20,418 nucleotides of DNA from Methylococcaceae bacterium (GTDB lineage Bacteria > Pseudomonadota > Gammaproteobacteria > Methylococcales > Methylococcaceae). The DNA lies in contig SXQV01000094.1 of assembly GCA_005792805.1 (NCBI GenBank), positions 1 through 20,418 of the forward strand. The letters are read 5' to 3'. Below, in pieces: positions 1-7,992 of this stretch (position 1 is its first letter; every line of letters begins with the position of its first letter). Below the pieces are notes generated by a model. The model had not been told where the DNA came from and made no database searches. It saw only the letters and a list, made by a program, of their open reading frames with translations. Both the position numbers and the translations under genes were made by a program.

Positions 1-68
1 ACAGAATCGACAACCCTCTTCACACAAGAACCAAGATAACCCTTGCGGCTGATAGAGGCGCGGGCTGA

Positions 69-2114
69 TCACTCTCCGTCACTCCAAGACAGCGTATGCA
101 GTTTGACTAGGGTTTCCGGGTCTGAGATGAGGCTACGCTTGTCGGCGGGTGACAGTTTTTCAGGCCCCTCTTCCACTAACTGATAAACCAGTGCGCGGAG
201 CTGATGTCGGTGGCGTTTTTTCACCGGCCGATTAGGTAACAACGCGAGATGCAGGGCACACACACCAGGATCAGCGACGTTTCGAACCTCGCCCTTGCCT
301 TCCCGGGCTTTCTCCGCCGACTCCATGACAGCAAGGTTTTCCTTGAGCAGCTGAATCACTCGCGGCTCCTGATACTCTTCAGGAGTGAGGAATAACCCGA
401 GACGTCGTGCCGATGCGCCCACCGCAGCGCTACTCGACAGCATGGAGACTGGAATGGAAAGCACCAAACCCGCCAGCACTGGGACCAGCCAGAGGAAAAA
501 ACCAGGCACGTATTGGTAGCTGACCCAACCAGCAATCAGCCCCAAGACGGTGTGCTCCCCGTGGGCCTGGATAGCTTCCCAAAGGCTTAATCGATGATCA
601 TCGCGATTCTGCGGAGGCCAACCGACACTGCGACGCATTAATATCGCAAGAACAAACTTGCTTTGATAAATCATCAAAACCGGTGCCGTGAGCATGGAGA
701 AGATGCTCTCCAAGAGCACGCTCAATGTTGCACGCAAGCCTCCCCCATAACCCTTGATTTTTCTCCAGTTAATCAATCCCAGTATCAGACTCCACAGCTT
801 GGGCAAAAACAGCATGGCCAAGGTGACGAATAATACGGTGGTCATCTCGACGGCATAGGACTCTGGCCATACCGGAAACAGGTTGTCACCGAAGAAGTAG
901 ACCGGCATGGTCTGGCTCATCACATAAGCTTCGAAACCGGTGAAAATCAGAAACATCAGCCAAAGTGGGGACGAGACATAGGACATGATTCCCATTAGAA
1001 AATAGAGCCGGCTTAAACCCGAGAAACCCTTGGCGAAAACCATGCGCAGGTGCTGTAGATTCCCCTGACACCAGCGTCGATCGCGCTTGGCATAGTCAAT
1101 CAGTGTGGGGGGTAACTCTTCGTAACTGCCCTTTAATTCAGGCGCAATCCAAACTTCCCAGCCTGCCTCTCTGAGCAGGGCAGCCTCTACCGTGTCATGA
1201 CTGAAAATCTCGCCGCCAAAAGGTTCACTCCCTGGCAGCTTTGGCAGGCCACAGTGCCTGACAAAGGGATCAAGACGAATGATGGCGTTATGCCCCCAAT
1301 AACCACTGCTGGAAAGCTGCCAATAGTTGATCCCCCAAATAAAAATGTCGCCATAAAAATTGCTGGCAAACTGCAGGATACGGGAAAAGAGCGACTTGTG
1401 ATTGGCGGGCAACGGGGGGGATTGAATGAGCGCTACCCCTGGGTGTGCCTCCATCATATCCACCATCTTGACCAAGGTCTCTCCCGCCATGATGCTATCG
1501 GTATCCAGCACCACCATGTAGCGGTAGCGTGCGCCCCAACGGTGGCAAAAATCTTCAAGGTTCCCGCTTTTGCGGGCTACATTTTTTTCGCGGTTCCGGT
1601 AGAAAATCCGCCCGTGTGCATTGAAATCAACACACATGCGATACCAATTGGCCTCTTCCTGCATCCAGCAATCCGGATCACGGGTGTCGCTGAGAATGAG
1701 CAATTCGAATTCATCGCCTCGTCCGGTTTCCTGGACAGATTGCCATATGGCGCGGAGACCGGCGGTCACCCGGGTCGGGTCTTCGTTGTAGATAGGCATG
1801 ACCAGCGCTGTGCGCGATGGTGTGCTAGCTGCCTCAGTCCGGGTTGGCGGCATTCGCCCAATCGAATAGTTGTCGCCACCCTTAAGTAAAACCCAAAAGC
1901 CTAATGTGGCCGTCCAAAAAGAGGTACTCACCCAAAGAATCAACAGGGTGTAAAGAATCAGCAGGATCAGCTCCGTCGGTGTGATTCCATTTTGAAGAAA
2001 TGCACTGGCAATCATGCCCAGCGCAAGCATGGCCGTCAGGATGACAAGCACCAAAAACAGGCCGCGCCTTGCCGTGATGACACCGACTGATAACACGGGA
2101 TGGGAGAGGGACAT
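69..2114 (-). CDS. opgH: Glucan biosynthesis glucosyltransferase OpgH (MdoH)
   Basis: Inner-membrane processive glycosyltransferase (GT2 type) that builds the beta-1,2-glucan backbone of osmoregulated periplasmic glucans from UDP-glucose. The 681 residues show two N-terminal membrane segments (about 18-40 and 48-75), then a cytoplasmic catalytic domain with D143 in a SDT motif, the DTD triad at 204-206, D307 in SHDTVEAALL, and a DRRWCQGN motif at 345-352 equivalent to Q/RxxRW. Several more hydrophobic segments follow at about 365-570. Compared from memory with E. coli OpgH (847 residues), the roughly 140-residue cytoplasmic N-terminus is absent, and the C-terminal tail is shorter. The ATG cannot be extended, because an in-frame TAA lies seven codons upstream. 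It is the third gene after opgG and a small unknown gene, 14 bases behind the latter with a weak AGG ribosome site. The family is certain. Confidence 0.96.
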   Translation of the reverse strand: MSLSHPVLSVGVITARRGLFLVLVILTAMLALGMIASAFLQNGITPTELILLILYTLLILWVSTSFWTATLGFWVLLKGGDNYSIGRMPPTRTEAASTPSRTALVMPIYNEDPTRVTAGLRAIWQSVQETGRGDEFELLILSDTRDPDCWMQEEANWYRMCVDFNAHGRIFYRNREKNVARKSGNLEDFCHRWGARYRYMVVLDTDSIMAGETLVKMVDMMEAHPGVALIQSPPLPANHKSLFSRILQFASNFYGDIFIWGINYWQLSSSGYWGHNAIIRLDPFVRHCGLPKLPGSEPFGGEIFSHDTVEAALLREAGWEVWIAPELKGSYEELPPTLIDYAKRDRRWCQGNLQHLRMVFAKGFSGLSRLYFLMGIMSYVSSPLWLMFLIFTGFEAYVMSQTMPVYFFGDNLFPVWPESYAVEMTTVLFVTLAMLFLPKLWSLILGLINWRKIKGYGGGLRATLSVLLESIFSMLTAPVLMIYQSKFVLAILMRRSVGWPPQNRDDHRLSLWEAIQAHGEHTVLGLIAGWVSYQYVPGFFLWLVPVLAGLVLSIPVSMLSSSAAVGASARRLGLFLTPEEYQEPRVIQLLKENLAVMESAEKAREGKGEVRNVADPGVCALHLALLPNRPVKKRHRHQLRALVYQLVEEGPEKLSPADKRSLISDPETLVKLHTLSWSDGE

Positions 2115-2128
2115 GCGTGAAGCCTGGG

Positions 2129-2605
2129 TTAGTTATCCGTGGATTTAAATAGCCAGAAGCGGAAGGACGCCTGGGCCATCGCCAGCGGGGATTCTTCAGG
2201 CGTTGACTGTGGCAGACAGGCCTGCAATTTATCATTGAGCTGCCGAGTGGAGTCGTCATGCGCAAACAGACAATCTGACGAAAAGTCTGGTATCAGCAAC
2301 AAAGCCGCGCGAGCCGCCGCCAATGGATGCGGGTCATTTGAGGGCGGCATTCCTACGGCCGAGGCCAGCGCATGATCAAAACGCCTCTGAGCCTCTTCCA
2401 AGGCACGTCGCAACAACTCGGCGCCAGAAGCCCGCCCCGCCAGGCGCCTGGCTCTGGAGAGGCAATCTTCGGACAAGCTGGCGATCAACTCTTCATTGGT
2501 CAATCCCAGTACTCTCCAATAGTCGGCCACCCGTTTTCGCAGCGGCCCCTCATCCATCCCGTCAGCCTCGGTCAGCACCGGTTTGGCATGAGCCGTCGTC
2601 GTCAT
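2129..2605 (-). CDS. Uncharacterised 158-residue protein between opgG and opgH
   Basis: I do not recognise this protein. It starts at the ATG whose bases overlap the opgG stop (ATGA, 2602-2605), which implies translational coupling. A slightly earlier in-frame ATG at 2617 would add four residues. The product has no signal peptide or membrane segment. Its middle (about 20-85) is rich in Leu, Ala, Arg and Glu and probably helical, for example LLRRALEEAQRRFDHAL. The C-terminus ends in FRFWLFKSTDN. It is encoded in a different frame from opgH, and its stop lies 14 bases before the opgH start. Because OpgH here lacks the cytoplasmic N-terminal region present in E. coli, this could be a separately encoded cytoplasmic partner. 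That is inference from position only; I see no clear sequence match to the E. coli N-terminus. Confidence 0.8.
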   Translation of the reverse strand: MTTTAHAKPVLTEADGMDEGPLRKRVADYWRVLGLTNEELIASLSEDCLSRARRLAGRASGAELLRRALEEAQRRFDHALASAVGMPPSNDPHPLAAARAALLLIPDFSSDCLFAHDDSTRQLNDKLQACLPQSTPEESPLAMAQASFRFWLFKSTDN

Positions 2606-4185
2606 GGTGAATTCCATTGATATACCCAGGACTCGGTCAGGATGTCCTTACCGGACCGCAGAATTGCTCGCAGCTCGGTCGGGCCTTTGCCTTTCTCGGG
2701 TTCCAGGTCAAAACTCAGCCTCCAGGTGCCTTCCTCCTCGTTTTTATGCACCACGATATTGCTGACCTTGCCCACGGCACTGACTTCACCAATGACATCG
2801 GCCTGTGGGCTCATTAGCTTGAGCATTGGGCTTGTGAAGTCGACGACAAACTTACGTTTATTACCACGCCCCTCTTCAGCCGCGCCCACACGGGTAGACA
2901 CCACTTTGCCACCACTGGGGGCGGTAAATTCGTTGGTTACGAAATGCAACCGGTAGTCGTAGCGCATTTCTTTTCCTTCAGCCACAGGCTCGTCGGGGAC
3001 CCAGAAAGCCACGATATTGTCGTATTTCTCAGCATCACTGGGGATCTCGATCAAATACACCCCACCGGCACCCCAATCACCCATAGGCTCCACCCAGGCA
3101 CTTGGCCGCCGGTGATAGGCTGCCTCCAGATCCTGATAATGGTCGAAATTGCGATCTCTGGACATCAATCCAAAACCCGACGGCTTGGTATCCTTAAACA
3201 CACTGATGCGAAGCTGCCTCGGGTTGTTCAATGGCCGCCACAACCATTCGCCTGTACTTTTGCCGATCAGCAAACCATCAGAATCATGAACTTCCGGACG
3301 AAAATCATCCATGAATCGATCCGTATTTTCGCCATGCATGAACATGCTCGTCAGCGGCGCAATACCCAGCCTATCGACCGCCTTACGAAAATACAGGTGA
3401 CTGTAGACCTCCATGGCAAGATCCAGGCCTGGGCGAATCACAAACCGGTAAGCCCCCGCGACGCTAGGGCTATCCAGCAAGGCATAGACCACCAGCGCAC
3501 TCGCCTCCTTGTCCGGCTTTTCGATCCAGAACTCCCGAAATATCGGGAATTCTTCCGCTTTTGCCAAACCGGTATCGATGGCAAGACCGCGGGCTGACAA
3601 TCCATAGGATTGACCTAAACCAACCGCCCTGAAGTAGCTAGCCCCCAAAAAGACAGCGATTTCATCAAAGGTCTCATCACGCTTGAGCGGATAGTGAAAT
3701 CGCAACCCGGCAAAACCAAGCTCGTCGGGTAATGGGCTCGCAAGCTGGTTTTTTCCGTAATCAAACAAGTCTGGCGAGTAGTCAATACGTGTGCTGGAAC
3801 CGTGGTCGAGCACATTAATAATCACTCGATCCTTAAATATAAACCCACGATGGAAGGTCTGAATCTGAAAGGGCAGGCCCTCGTCGCGCCATAGCGACTT
3901 TTCCGTCTTGTAACGGATATCCCGATACTGGTCATAACTGAGCTTTGTCAGAAAATCCGGCATGCCCGCGTCGTCACGTTCATACGCCCGGCTCACAAGG
4001 TTTTGGGCTTTAGCCTCTACATCGGAGAAATCAAACGGCCTGGGAGCGGGAGGGGTAACCGGCTCGGTTTGGGGGGCAGGCGGCTCCGGTGCTGGGGGGG
4101 GCGCAACCTTACCCGGAGAGGCAACAGCCCCATCGGCGGCAAGCCAGCCAGCTAAAAGCAGCGCAAAAAAACGGGTTGTTTTCAC
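2602..4185 (-). CDS. opgG: Periplasmic glucan biosynthesis protein OpgG (MdoG)
   Basis: Periplasmic protein needed for osmoregulated periplasmic glucan assembly. The MdoG/OpgD family has been linked to beta-1,2-glucan hydrolase activity (GH186). The 527 residues begin with a Sec signal peptide (hydrophobic core 6-17, likely cut after AVA at 20-22). A proline-rich linker follows at about 29-50, then the MdoG domain with motifs such as DFSDV, FIFKDRVIINV and GLRFHYPL. Length is close to E. coli OpgG (511), the excess lying in the linker. The start is GTG, with GGAGG eleven bases upstream; the nearby ATG is out of frame. The stop overlaps the next gene (ATGA). The linker is encoded by a run of eight C on the coding strand (4094-4101), a possible slippage site. 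Family assignment is certain; the start is likely. Confidence 0.95.
   Translation of the reverse strand: MKTTRFFALLLAGWLAADGAVASPGKVAPPPAPEPPAPQTEPVTPPAPRPFDFSDVEAKAQNLVSRAYERDDAGMPDFLTKLSYDQYRDIRYKTEKSLWRDEGLPFQIQTFHRGFIFKDRVIINVLDHGSSTRIDYSPDLFDYGKNQLASPLPDELGFAGLRFHYPLKRDETFDEIAVFLGASYFRAVGLGQSYGLSARGLAIDTGLAKAEEFPIFREFWIEKPDKEASALVVYALLDSPSVAGAYRFVIRPGLDLAMEVYSHLYFRKAVDRLGIAPLTSMFMHGENTDRFMDDFRPEVHDSDGLLIGKSTGEWLWRPLNNPRQLRISVFKDTKPSGFGLMSRDRNFDHYQDLEAAYHRRPSAWVEPMGDWGAGGVYLIEIPSDAEKYDNIVAFWVPDEPVAEGKEMRYDYRLHFVTNEFTAPSGGKVVSTRVGAAEEGRGNKRKFVVDFTSPMLKLMSPQADVIGEVSAVGKVSNIVVHKNEEEGTWRLSFDLEPEKGKGPTELRAILRSGKDILTESWVYQWNSP
4094..4101 (-). repeat. Eight-base homopolymer inside the opgG proline linker
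   Basis: A run of eight G on the plus strand is eight C in the opgG coding strand. It encodes the PPP stretch near residues 29-31, shortly after the signal peptide. Slippage by one base here would terminate or misread OpgG early. The tract is seen directly; any phase-variable role is inference, since GC-rich proline linkers produce such runs by codon choice alone. Confidence 0.6.
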
Positions 4186-4328
4186 GGCGTGTCATCCCTC
4201 CGAGGTAGGCGAGCGGTCCGATAAAACACGCCCGGCGAACTTGTTTCGACCAACAGGCTCATCACGATTCCAGCCACTCGGACATTTGAAGCGGTGATGA
4301 GCGGTATTAACCGAATAAATAGCGGGTT

Positions 4329-4336
4329 AGTATAGC
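4329..4336. promoter_or_regulatory. Candidate -10 box in the opgG / sixA-like divergent gap
   Basis: AGTATAGC reads TATACT on the minus strand (five of six matches to TATAAT), about 140 bases upstream of opgG, and TATAGC on the plus strand, about 90 bases upstream of the sixA-like gene. I found no good -35 hexamer at normal spacing for either direction, so this is only a weak candidate. It is the only promoter-like element I noticed in the 238-base gap. Confidence 0.25.
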
Positions 4337-4412
4337 GCGGCGAAGGACTGCAAAACGACAACTTTCAGCAACCGAAATCGCCCTATCAACTGGCGTTTCA
4401 GCAAGATTCACC

Positions 4413-4426
4413 GGAGAATCAAGATC
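4413..4426 (+). promoter_or_regulatory. Shine-Dalgarno and ATC start of the sixA-like gene
   Basis: GGAG at 4413-4416 is followed after seven bases by ATC at 4424, exactly where the family's initiating Met is expected (x-K-N-L-I-I-I-R-H). A second in-frame ATC lies at 4418. No ATG, GTG or TTG occurs in any forward frame between 4331 and the catalytic RHA codons. The ribosome site supports translation from ATC, or marks a start codon recently lost by a single G-to-C change. Confidence 0.55.
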
Positions 4427-4927
4427 AAAAATCTCATCATCATACGCCACGCAAAATCTAGCTGGCTTCACCCTGGTCTGCTCGATTGTGATCGCCCGCT
4501 CAACCACCGTGGCGAATACGATGCCCCTCTGGCAGGCGATCGACTGAAAGAGCATGGATTACTACCTGACTGCATAGTGAGTAGCCCGGCGGTTCGCGCC
4601 AGAATGACGGCGAGCCTTATCTCCGGCTCGGTAGGATACGATCCGTCCAACATCCTGATTCACCCCAATCTTTATGAGCGGGGATTAGCCGCCATCATGG
4701 AGTTCGTCCACGATTTTGAGGACGCTTGGCAGCGTGTCTTCTTGATTGGCCATAACCCGGACATGACCTTGATAATCAACCAGCTTTCTGGGGAGTTTGT
4801 CGTTCATCTCCCCACTTGCGGGGTAACATCTATCGAATTTGCCGTGGACGCTTGGTCAGACATCATGGACGGCGCGGGCCGCCTGGCATTTTTCGACTAT
4901 CCAAAACGTCACATCAAAAACCCGTGA
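4424..4927 (+). CDS. sixA: SixA-type phosphohistidine phosphatase with non-canonical start
   Basis: Histidine phosphatase superfamily. SixA removes phosphate from phosphohistidine on signalling or PTS proteins. The reading frame encodes 167 residues, close to E. coli SixA (161). It shows the catalytic RHAKSSW at about 8-14, DRPLNHRG, the SSPAVRAR substrate motif, FLIGHNPDM containing the second catalytic His, and a C-terminal TCGVTSIEF. The frame has no internal stop and all expected motifs are present, so the body looks functional. The problem is the start: upstream of RHA there is no ATG, GTG or TTG back to the in-frame TAG at 4328-4330. The expected initiator position is ATC with a well-spaced GGAG. 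The first in-frame conventional start, GTG at about 4575, would delete the catalytic His. It is convergent with mltB, 22 bases apart. It is either a rare AUC start, a fresh start-codon mutation or a base error. Confidence 0.8.
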   Translation: MKNLIIIRHAKSSWLHPGLLDCDRPLNHRGEYDAPLAGDRLKEHGLLPDCIVSSPAVRARMTASLISGSVGYDPSNILIHPNLYERGLAAIMEFVHDFEDAWQRVFLIGHNPDMTLIINQLSGEFVVHLPTCGVTSIEFAVDAWSDIMDGAGRLAFFDYPKRHIKNP

Positions 4928-4949
4928 CCATGGCCCGGCAGGGAACCAG

Positions 4950-6053
4950 CTACCTGTCCTGATAACGCTGCCTGATGGCCTGACCGAGCTGATGCACCGC
5001 CATGGCATAGTACGTGCTATGGTTGTAGCGGGTAATTACATAGAAGTTGGGATAGCCCACATAGTAATCATCACCGCTTGTGGTGCTCAGCTTGAGCAAG
5101 CTGACTGCCTCAGCAGGGGAGGTCTGGGTCGGCTGGATACCGTAACTGGCGAGCGTAGCCAGCGAATACTTTGTGTCGAAACCTGTCGCAAGCCCCTCGA
5201 CCTGATTGCCCTGGACTTCAGCCGGACTCACCACTGACTCACCTGCGCGCCAGCCAAATTCCGAGAAATAATTCGCAATACTGCCAATCGCATCTTCGGG
5301 ACTCCAAAGATCCTTTCGCCCATCTCCGTCGAAGTCCACGGCGTATTTCAGGAAGCTGCCAGGCATGAACTGACCCAGCCCCATGGCACCGGCAAATGAA
5401 CCCTTTGGACGAGAGGGATCCTGCCGCTCATTACGAGACATGATAAGCAGGCTTTCCAGTTCACCCTCGAAATATTCAGCCCGCCTCGGATAATCAAAGG
5501 CCAGCGTGGTCAGCGCATCAAGGATTCGGTGAGTGCCCAGGTTAGCCCCGTAAATCGTTTCTACACCCATGATGCCGAGAATTTGCTCGGGGCTTACGCC
5601 GTATTGTTGGCTCGCCCGTTCAAGTGCTGAGGCGTGCCGTGCCCAGAATGCAACACCTGCGGAAATATGCCGATCATCAAGGAATTTGGCCCGATAACGG
5701 GTCCAGCCACCCGGCTTGGGTTGCGTCGTCGGTTTTTCCTGATTCATGTATTCGATAGTCCACTCCTTGCGCTGAGCCTGCGAGAGAAGACCATAAAGGT
5801 ATTCACGGGAAAAACCATGCTGCGTAGCCATCTTGCCGATGAACCGCTCCGCTGCGGGATAGCCAGCATAATCACCCGTCAGCCTTTGGGCATAGTAGCT
5901 CCCTCCGGCATCACCCACTGGCCGCACTGATTTCGGGGAAACCACTGGTTTTTCTATCGTGCTGGGACCCACCTGCGAAACATACTGGGAGCACCCCAAA
6001 CAGCTAACAAACGAAAGGATCGCAGACAGGACTGATGGCAATCTCATATTCAT
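4950..6053 (-). CDS. mltB: Membrane-bound lytic murein transglycosylase B
   Basis: GH103 lytic transglycosylase lipoprotein that cleaves the MurNAc-GlcNAc bond of peptidoglycan, leaving 1,6-anhydroMurNAc ends. I start it at the ATG giving MNMRLPSVLSAILSF, a lipoprotein signal peptide with candidate lipidated Cys18 (FVSC) or Cys21 (CLGC). An upstream in-frame GTG at 6167 would bury this signal. The resulting 367 residues match E. coli MltB (361). The catalytic Glu lies in GVETIYG at about residue 165. The GLGQFMPGSF motif follows, then an EF-hand-like Ca2+ loop DFDGDGRKDLW at about 240-250, and the YNHSTYYAMAV tail. It lies 138 bases downstream of the PfkB kinase on the same strand. No clear Shine-Dalgarno is visible at the chosen start, so ATG 6047 is an alternative. 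Confidence 0.94.
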   Translation of the reverse strand: MNMRLPSVLSAILSFVSCLGCSQYVSQVGPSTIEKPVVSPKSVRPVGDAGGSYYAQRLTGDYAGYPAAERFIGKMATQHGFSREYLYGLLSQAQRKEWTIEYMNQEKPTTQPKPGGWTRYRAKFLDDRHISAGVAFWARHASALERASQQYGVSPEQILGIMGVETIYGANLGTHRILDALTTLAFDYPRRAEYFEGELESLLIMSRNERQDPSRPKGSFAGAMGLGQFMPGSFLKYAVDFDGDGRKDLWSPEDAIGSIANYFSEFGWRAGESVVSPAEVQGNQVEGLATGFDTKYSLATLASYGIQPTQTSPAEAVSLLKLSTTSGDDYYVGYPNFYVITRYNHSTYYAMAVHQLGQAIRQRYQDR

Positions 6054-6138
6054 GACGGGTTGTGCAGAGAACGTTCGATCTTGATATGCGCGTATGAGCC
6101 GAAACACGCCGCCCGGATCTCCCATAAATTGAGGTCGC

Positions 6139-6147
6139 ACTATAGCA
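6139..6147 (-). promoter_or_regulatory. Candidate extended -10 promoter for mltB
   Basis: On the minus strand this reads TGC-TATAGT, an extended -10 element with five of six matches to TATAAT, about 85 bases upstream of the mltB start. No convincing -35 was found, which extended -10 promoters can tolerate. It suggests mltB can be transcribed separately from the upstream kinase gene. Confidence 0.35.
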
Positions 6148-6191
6148 AAACCGGGATCGGCACTCACGATTGTGAACTGTTCCTGAGGCGC

Positions 6192-7073
6192 TCACTCCCC
6201 GAGAAAACGAACGAGGCCAGATGCGTCGGGAAGACCCGGACGGGCACCCAGCACGCCGCAACAGGCCGCTCCCGCCGCAGACGCAAATCGAAGCACATCC
6301 AGCCACTCCATACCTGCAGAAAGCGCTGCAGCAAATGCACCATGAAAGGCATCCCCAGCCCCGGTGCTGTCGACAGAAGAGACGGGGAACGCGGGCAGGC
6401 GGCCAAATTCGCCGGATTTCTGCCAAATCAAACCCCGCTCACCCAGCGTAATGACTACCGCAGGTGAACGCTCGGCCAGCAGCCGCACCGCACGTTCTGG
6501 CTCATCTTCACCTAACCATTGCCGCGCAAACTTCTCTGAGCCCACCAGATAATCCACCCGAAACATCAGCGATTCGGTGCCTGCATGCAGGGAACCGGCA
6601 TCAAGCACCTTAGGTTCCGGTAAACCCAGCAAGCCGCGCGATAGCGCTGGCTCATGTCCGTCAAACAGCAACACCGAGGCCTTCAAGGCCGAAAAATCGA
6701 CATCCGCCTCATTCAGTGCCGGGGTTTCACCCTTGTAGCAAACCAGCGACCTCGAACCATCCGGCTTAACCAGCACCACTGAGACCGGGGTTGGAGAGCT
6801 GCCCCGGACCAGATAGCGAATATCGACACACTCCCTCAAGAATTCGAGGTGGTGCGCCTGTCCGTGGATGTCATCTCCAAGATAACCCGCAAATGCCGCG
6901 CGATAACCTAGCCGACTGATGCTTATGGCCGCATTGGCCGCAGGTCCCCCTCCGCAGCTTATGAGCGAGTCGGCGAATACTTTCTCATCCGGTCCCGGAT
7001 GATGCCCCATAGAAAACACATGATCGTAAGACGCATGCCCCACACACAACACATCCACGCGCTGATCGGCCAC
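6192..7073 (-). CDS. PfkB (ribokinase) family sugar kinase
   Basis: ATP-dependent carbohydrate kinase of the PfkB/ribokinase family, 293 residues, which is normal length. The substrate-side motif GGGPAANAAISISRLG begins at residue 41. The ATP and catalytic motif DSTGAGDAFHGAF begins at 235, with D241 as the presumed catalytic base. VVITLGERG at about 206-214 and the C-terminal hydrophobic helix also fit. The sugar is not evident: the protein could act on ribose, a ketohexose, a sulfosugar or another small substrate. The start is GTG with GGAG eight bases upstream; a nearby ATG is out of frame. It begins 38 bases after bamD on the same strand, so the two are probably co-transcribed. The link to envelope assembly is positional only. 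Confidence 0.9.
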   Translation of the reverse strand: MADQRVDVLCVGHASYDHVFSMGHHPGPDEKVFADSLISCGGGPAANAAISISRLGYRAAFAGYLGDDIHGQAHHLEFLRECVDIRYLVRGSSPTPVSVVLVKPDGSRSLVCYKGETPALNEADVDFSALKASVLLFDGHEPALSRGLLGLPEPKVLDAGSLHAGTESLMFRVDYLVGSEKFARQWLGEDEPERAVRLLAERSPAVVITLGERGLIWQKSGEFGRLPAFPVSSVDSTGAGDAFHGAFAAALSAGMEWLDVLRFASAAGAACCGVLGARPGLPDASGLVRFLGE

Positions 7074-7111
7074 CCATCAGTCTCCGAACTCTGAAAACCC
7101 GGCCATGTTGC

Positions 7112-7954
7112 TCACTCCTCAAGCCCGATGAACTTCCAGATTTTCTCGACTGCCGAGGGGTCGTAATTCACGTCCTTGGCGGCCTGCCCCGGCGTGCCCT
7201 CGGCATAGTTGGCTTCAAACACTCGCCTGGCATCATCCGCCAGCTGGGTCATCCCCAGCTTGCGATAGGCCTGCTCCATAATCTCCAGCGCCACCGGAAC
7301 GGCCTGGGTGCGCTGGTATTTCCGAACCACCTCCCCGCAGCGGCGGGCGGCAGCCAGATAGGCGCCACGCCGCATGTAAAAATCCGCTACATGGATTTCA
7401 TGCATGGCAAGATTGTTGCGAAGCGAGATGATCCGCTTACGCGAATCCTCCGCATAGCGGCTGTTGGGAAAACGCCTGAGCAACTCCTCGAAGTCCTTGA
7501 AGGAATCCAGCGTTGCACCGGGATCACGCTGGGAAGAATCGGTCGGAATGAATCGGTCGATAAAGCCGATGCCTCGGTTATAATTGACCAGACCCTTGAT
7601 GTAGTAAGCGTAGTCGACGTTGGGGTGCGCCGGGTTTAGCTTGATGAAACGATCCGCCGCCGCAATCGCCGAGTCCGGTTCGTCATTTTTGTAGTAGGCG
7701 TATGCCACATCAAGTTGCGACTGGGTGGCGTACTTGCCGAAAGGGAAGCGGGCCTCAAGCTTTTCGTAAAGCTTGGCCGCTTTGTCGTAGCGCTTTTCAT
7801 TCAACGCCCCTCTGGCCTCACTGTAAAACTGCTCCGCAGTCCACTCGGAGTATTCGTCATTCGTTTCGTCCGGCGTATCGGAACAGGCGCCAAGAAACAA
7901 GCCGAAAACCAAAAATAATGGGAGAAGGGAACTGTTAGCGCGCAATTTAGGCAT
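7112..7954 (-). CDS. bamD: Outer membrane protein assembly factor BamD
   Basis: Essential lipoprotein of the BAM complex, which binds BamA and helps insert beta-barrel proteins into the outer membrane. The 280 residues start with a lipoprotein signal (LFLVFGLFLGAC, lipidated Cys24). TPR-like helical repeats follow, with typical BamD motifs: FYSEARGALNEKRYDKA, LEARFPFGKYA, AYYKNDEPDSAI, DYAYYIKGL, RDPGATLDSFKDFEELLRRFPNSRYA and MHEIHVADFYMRRGAY. E. coli BamD has 245 residues; the extra length is at the C-terminus. It is divergent from rluD across 68 bases, the same arrangement as E. coli yfiO/rluD, which strongly supports the identification. Confidence 0.97.
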   Translation of the reverse strand: MPKLRANSSLLPLFLVFGLFLGACSDTPDETNDEYSEWTAEQFYSEARGALNEKRYDKAAKLYEKLEARFPFGKYATQSQLDVAYAYYKNDEPDSAIAAADRFIKLNPAHPNVDYAYYIKGLVNYNRGIGFIDRFIPTDSSQRDPGATLDSFKDFEELLRRFPNSRYAEDSRKRIISLRNNLAMHEIHVADFYMRRGAYLAAARRCGEVVRKYQRTQAVPVALEIMEQAYRKLGMTQLADDARRVFEANYAEGTPGQAAKDVNYDPSAVEKIWKFIGLEE

Positions 7955-7992
7955 GAGAAACCGGTTTTTTCGGGACGACCGCCGCAGTTTTC

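Noticed and set aside
1197..1889. Open frame of about 230 codons on the plus strand opposite opgH
   Set aside because: It lies wholly antisense to the conserved catalytic domain of OpgH, and its translation has no recognisable motifs or composition of a real protein.
2944..3597. Open frame of about 217 codons opposite opgG
   Set aside because: It is antisense to the MdoG domain, with no family features; a by-product of GC-rich codon use.
6054..6167. Upstream GTG start for mltB
   Set aside because: It would place 38 residues before a clear lipoprotein signal peptide and give a product longer than the family norm.
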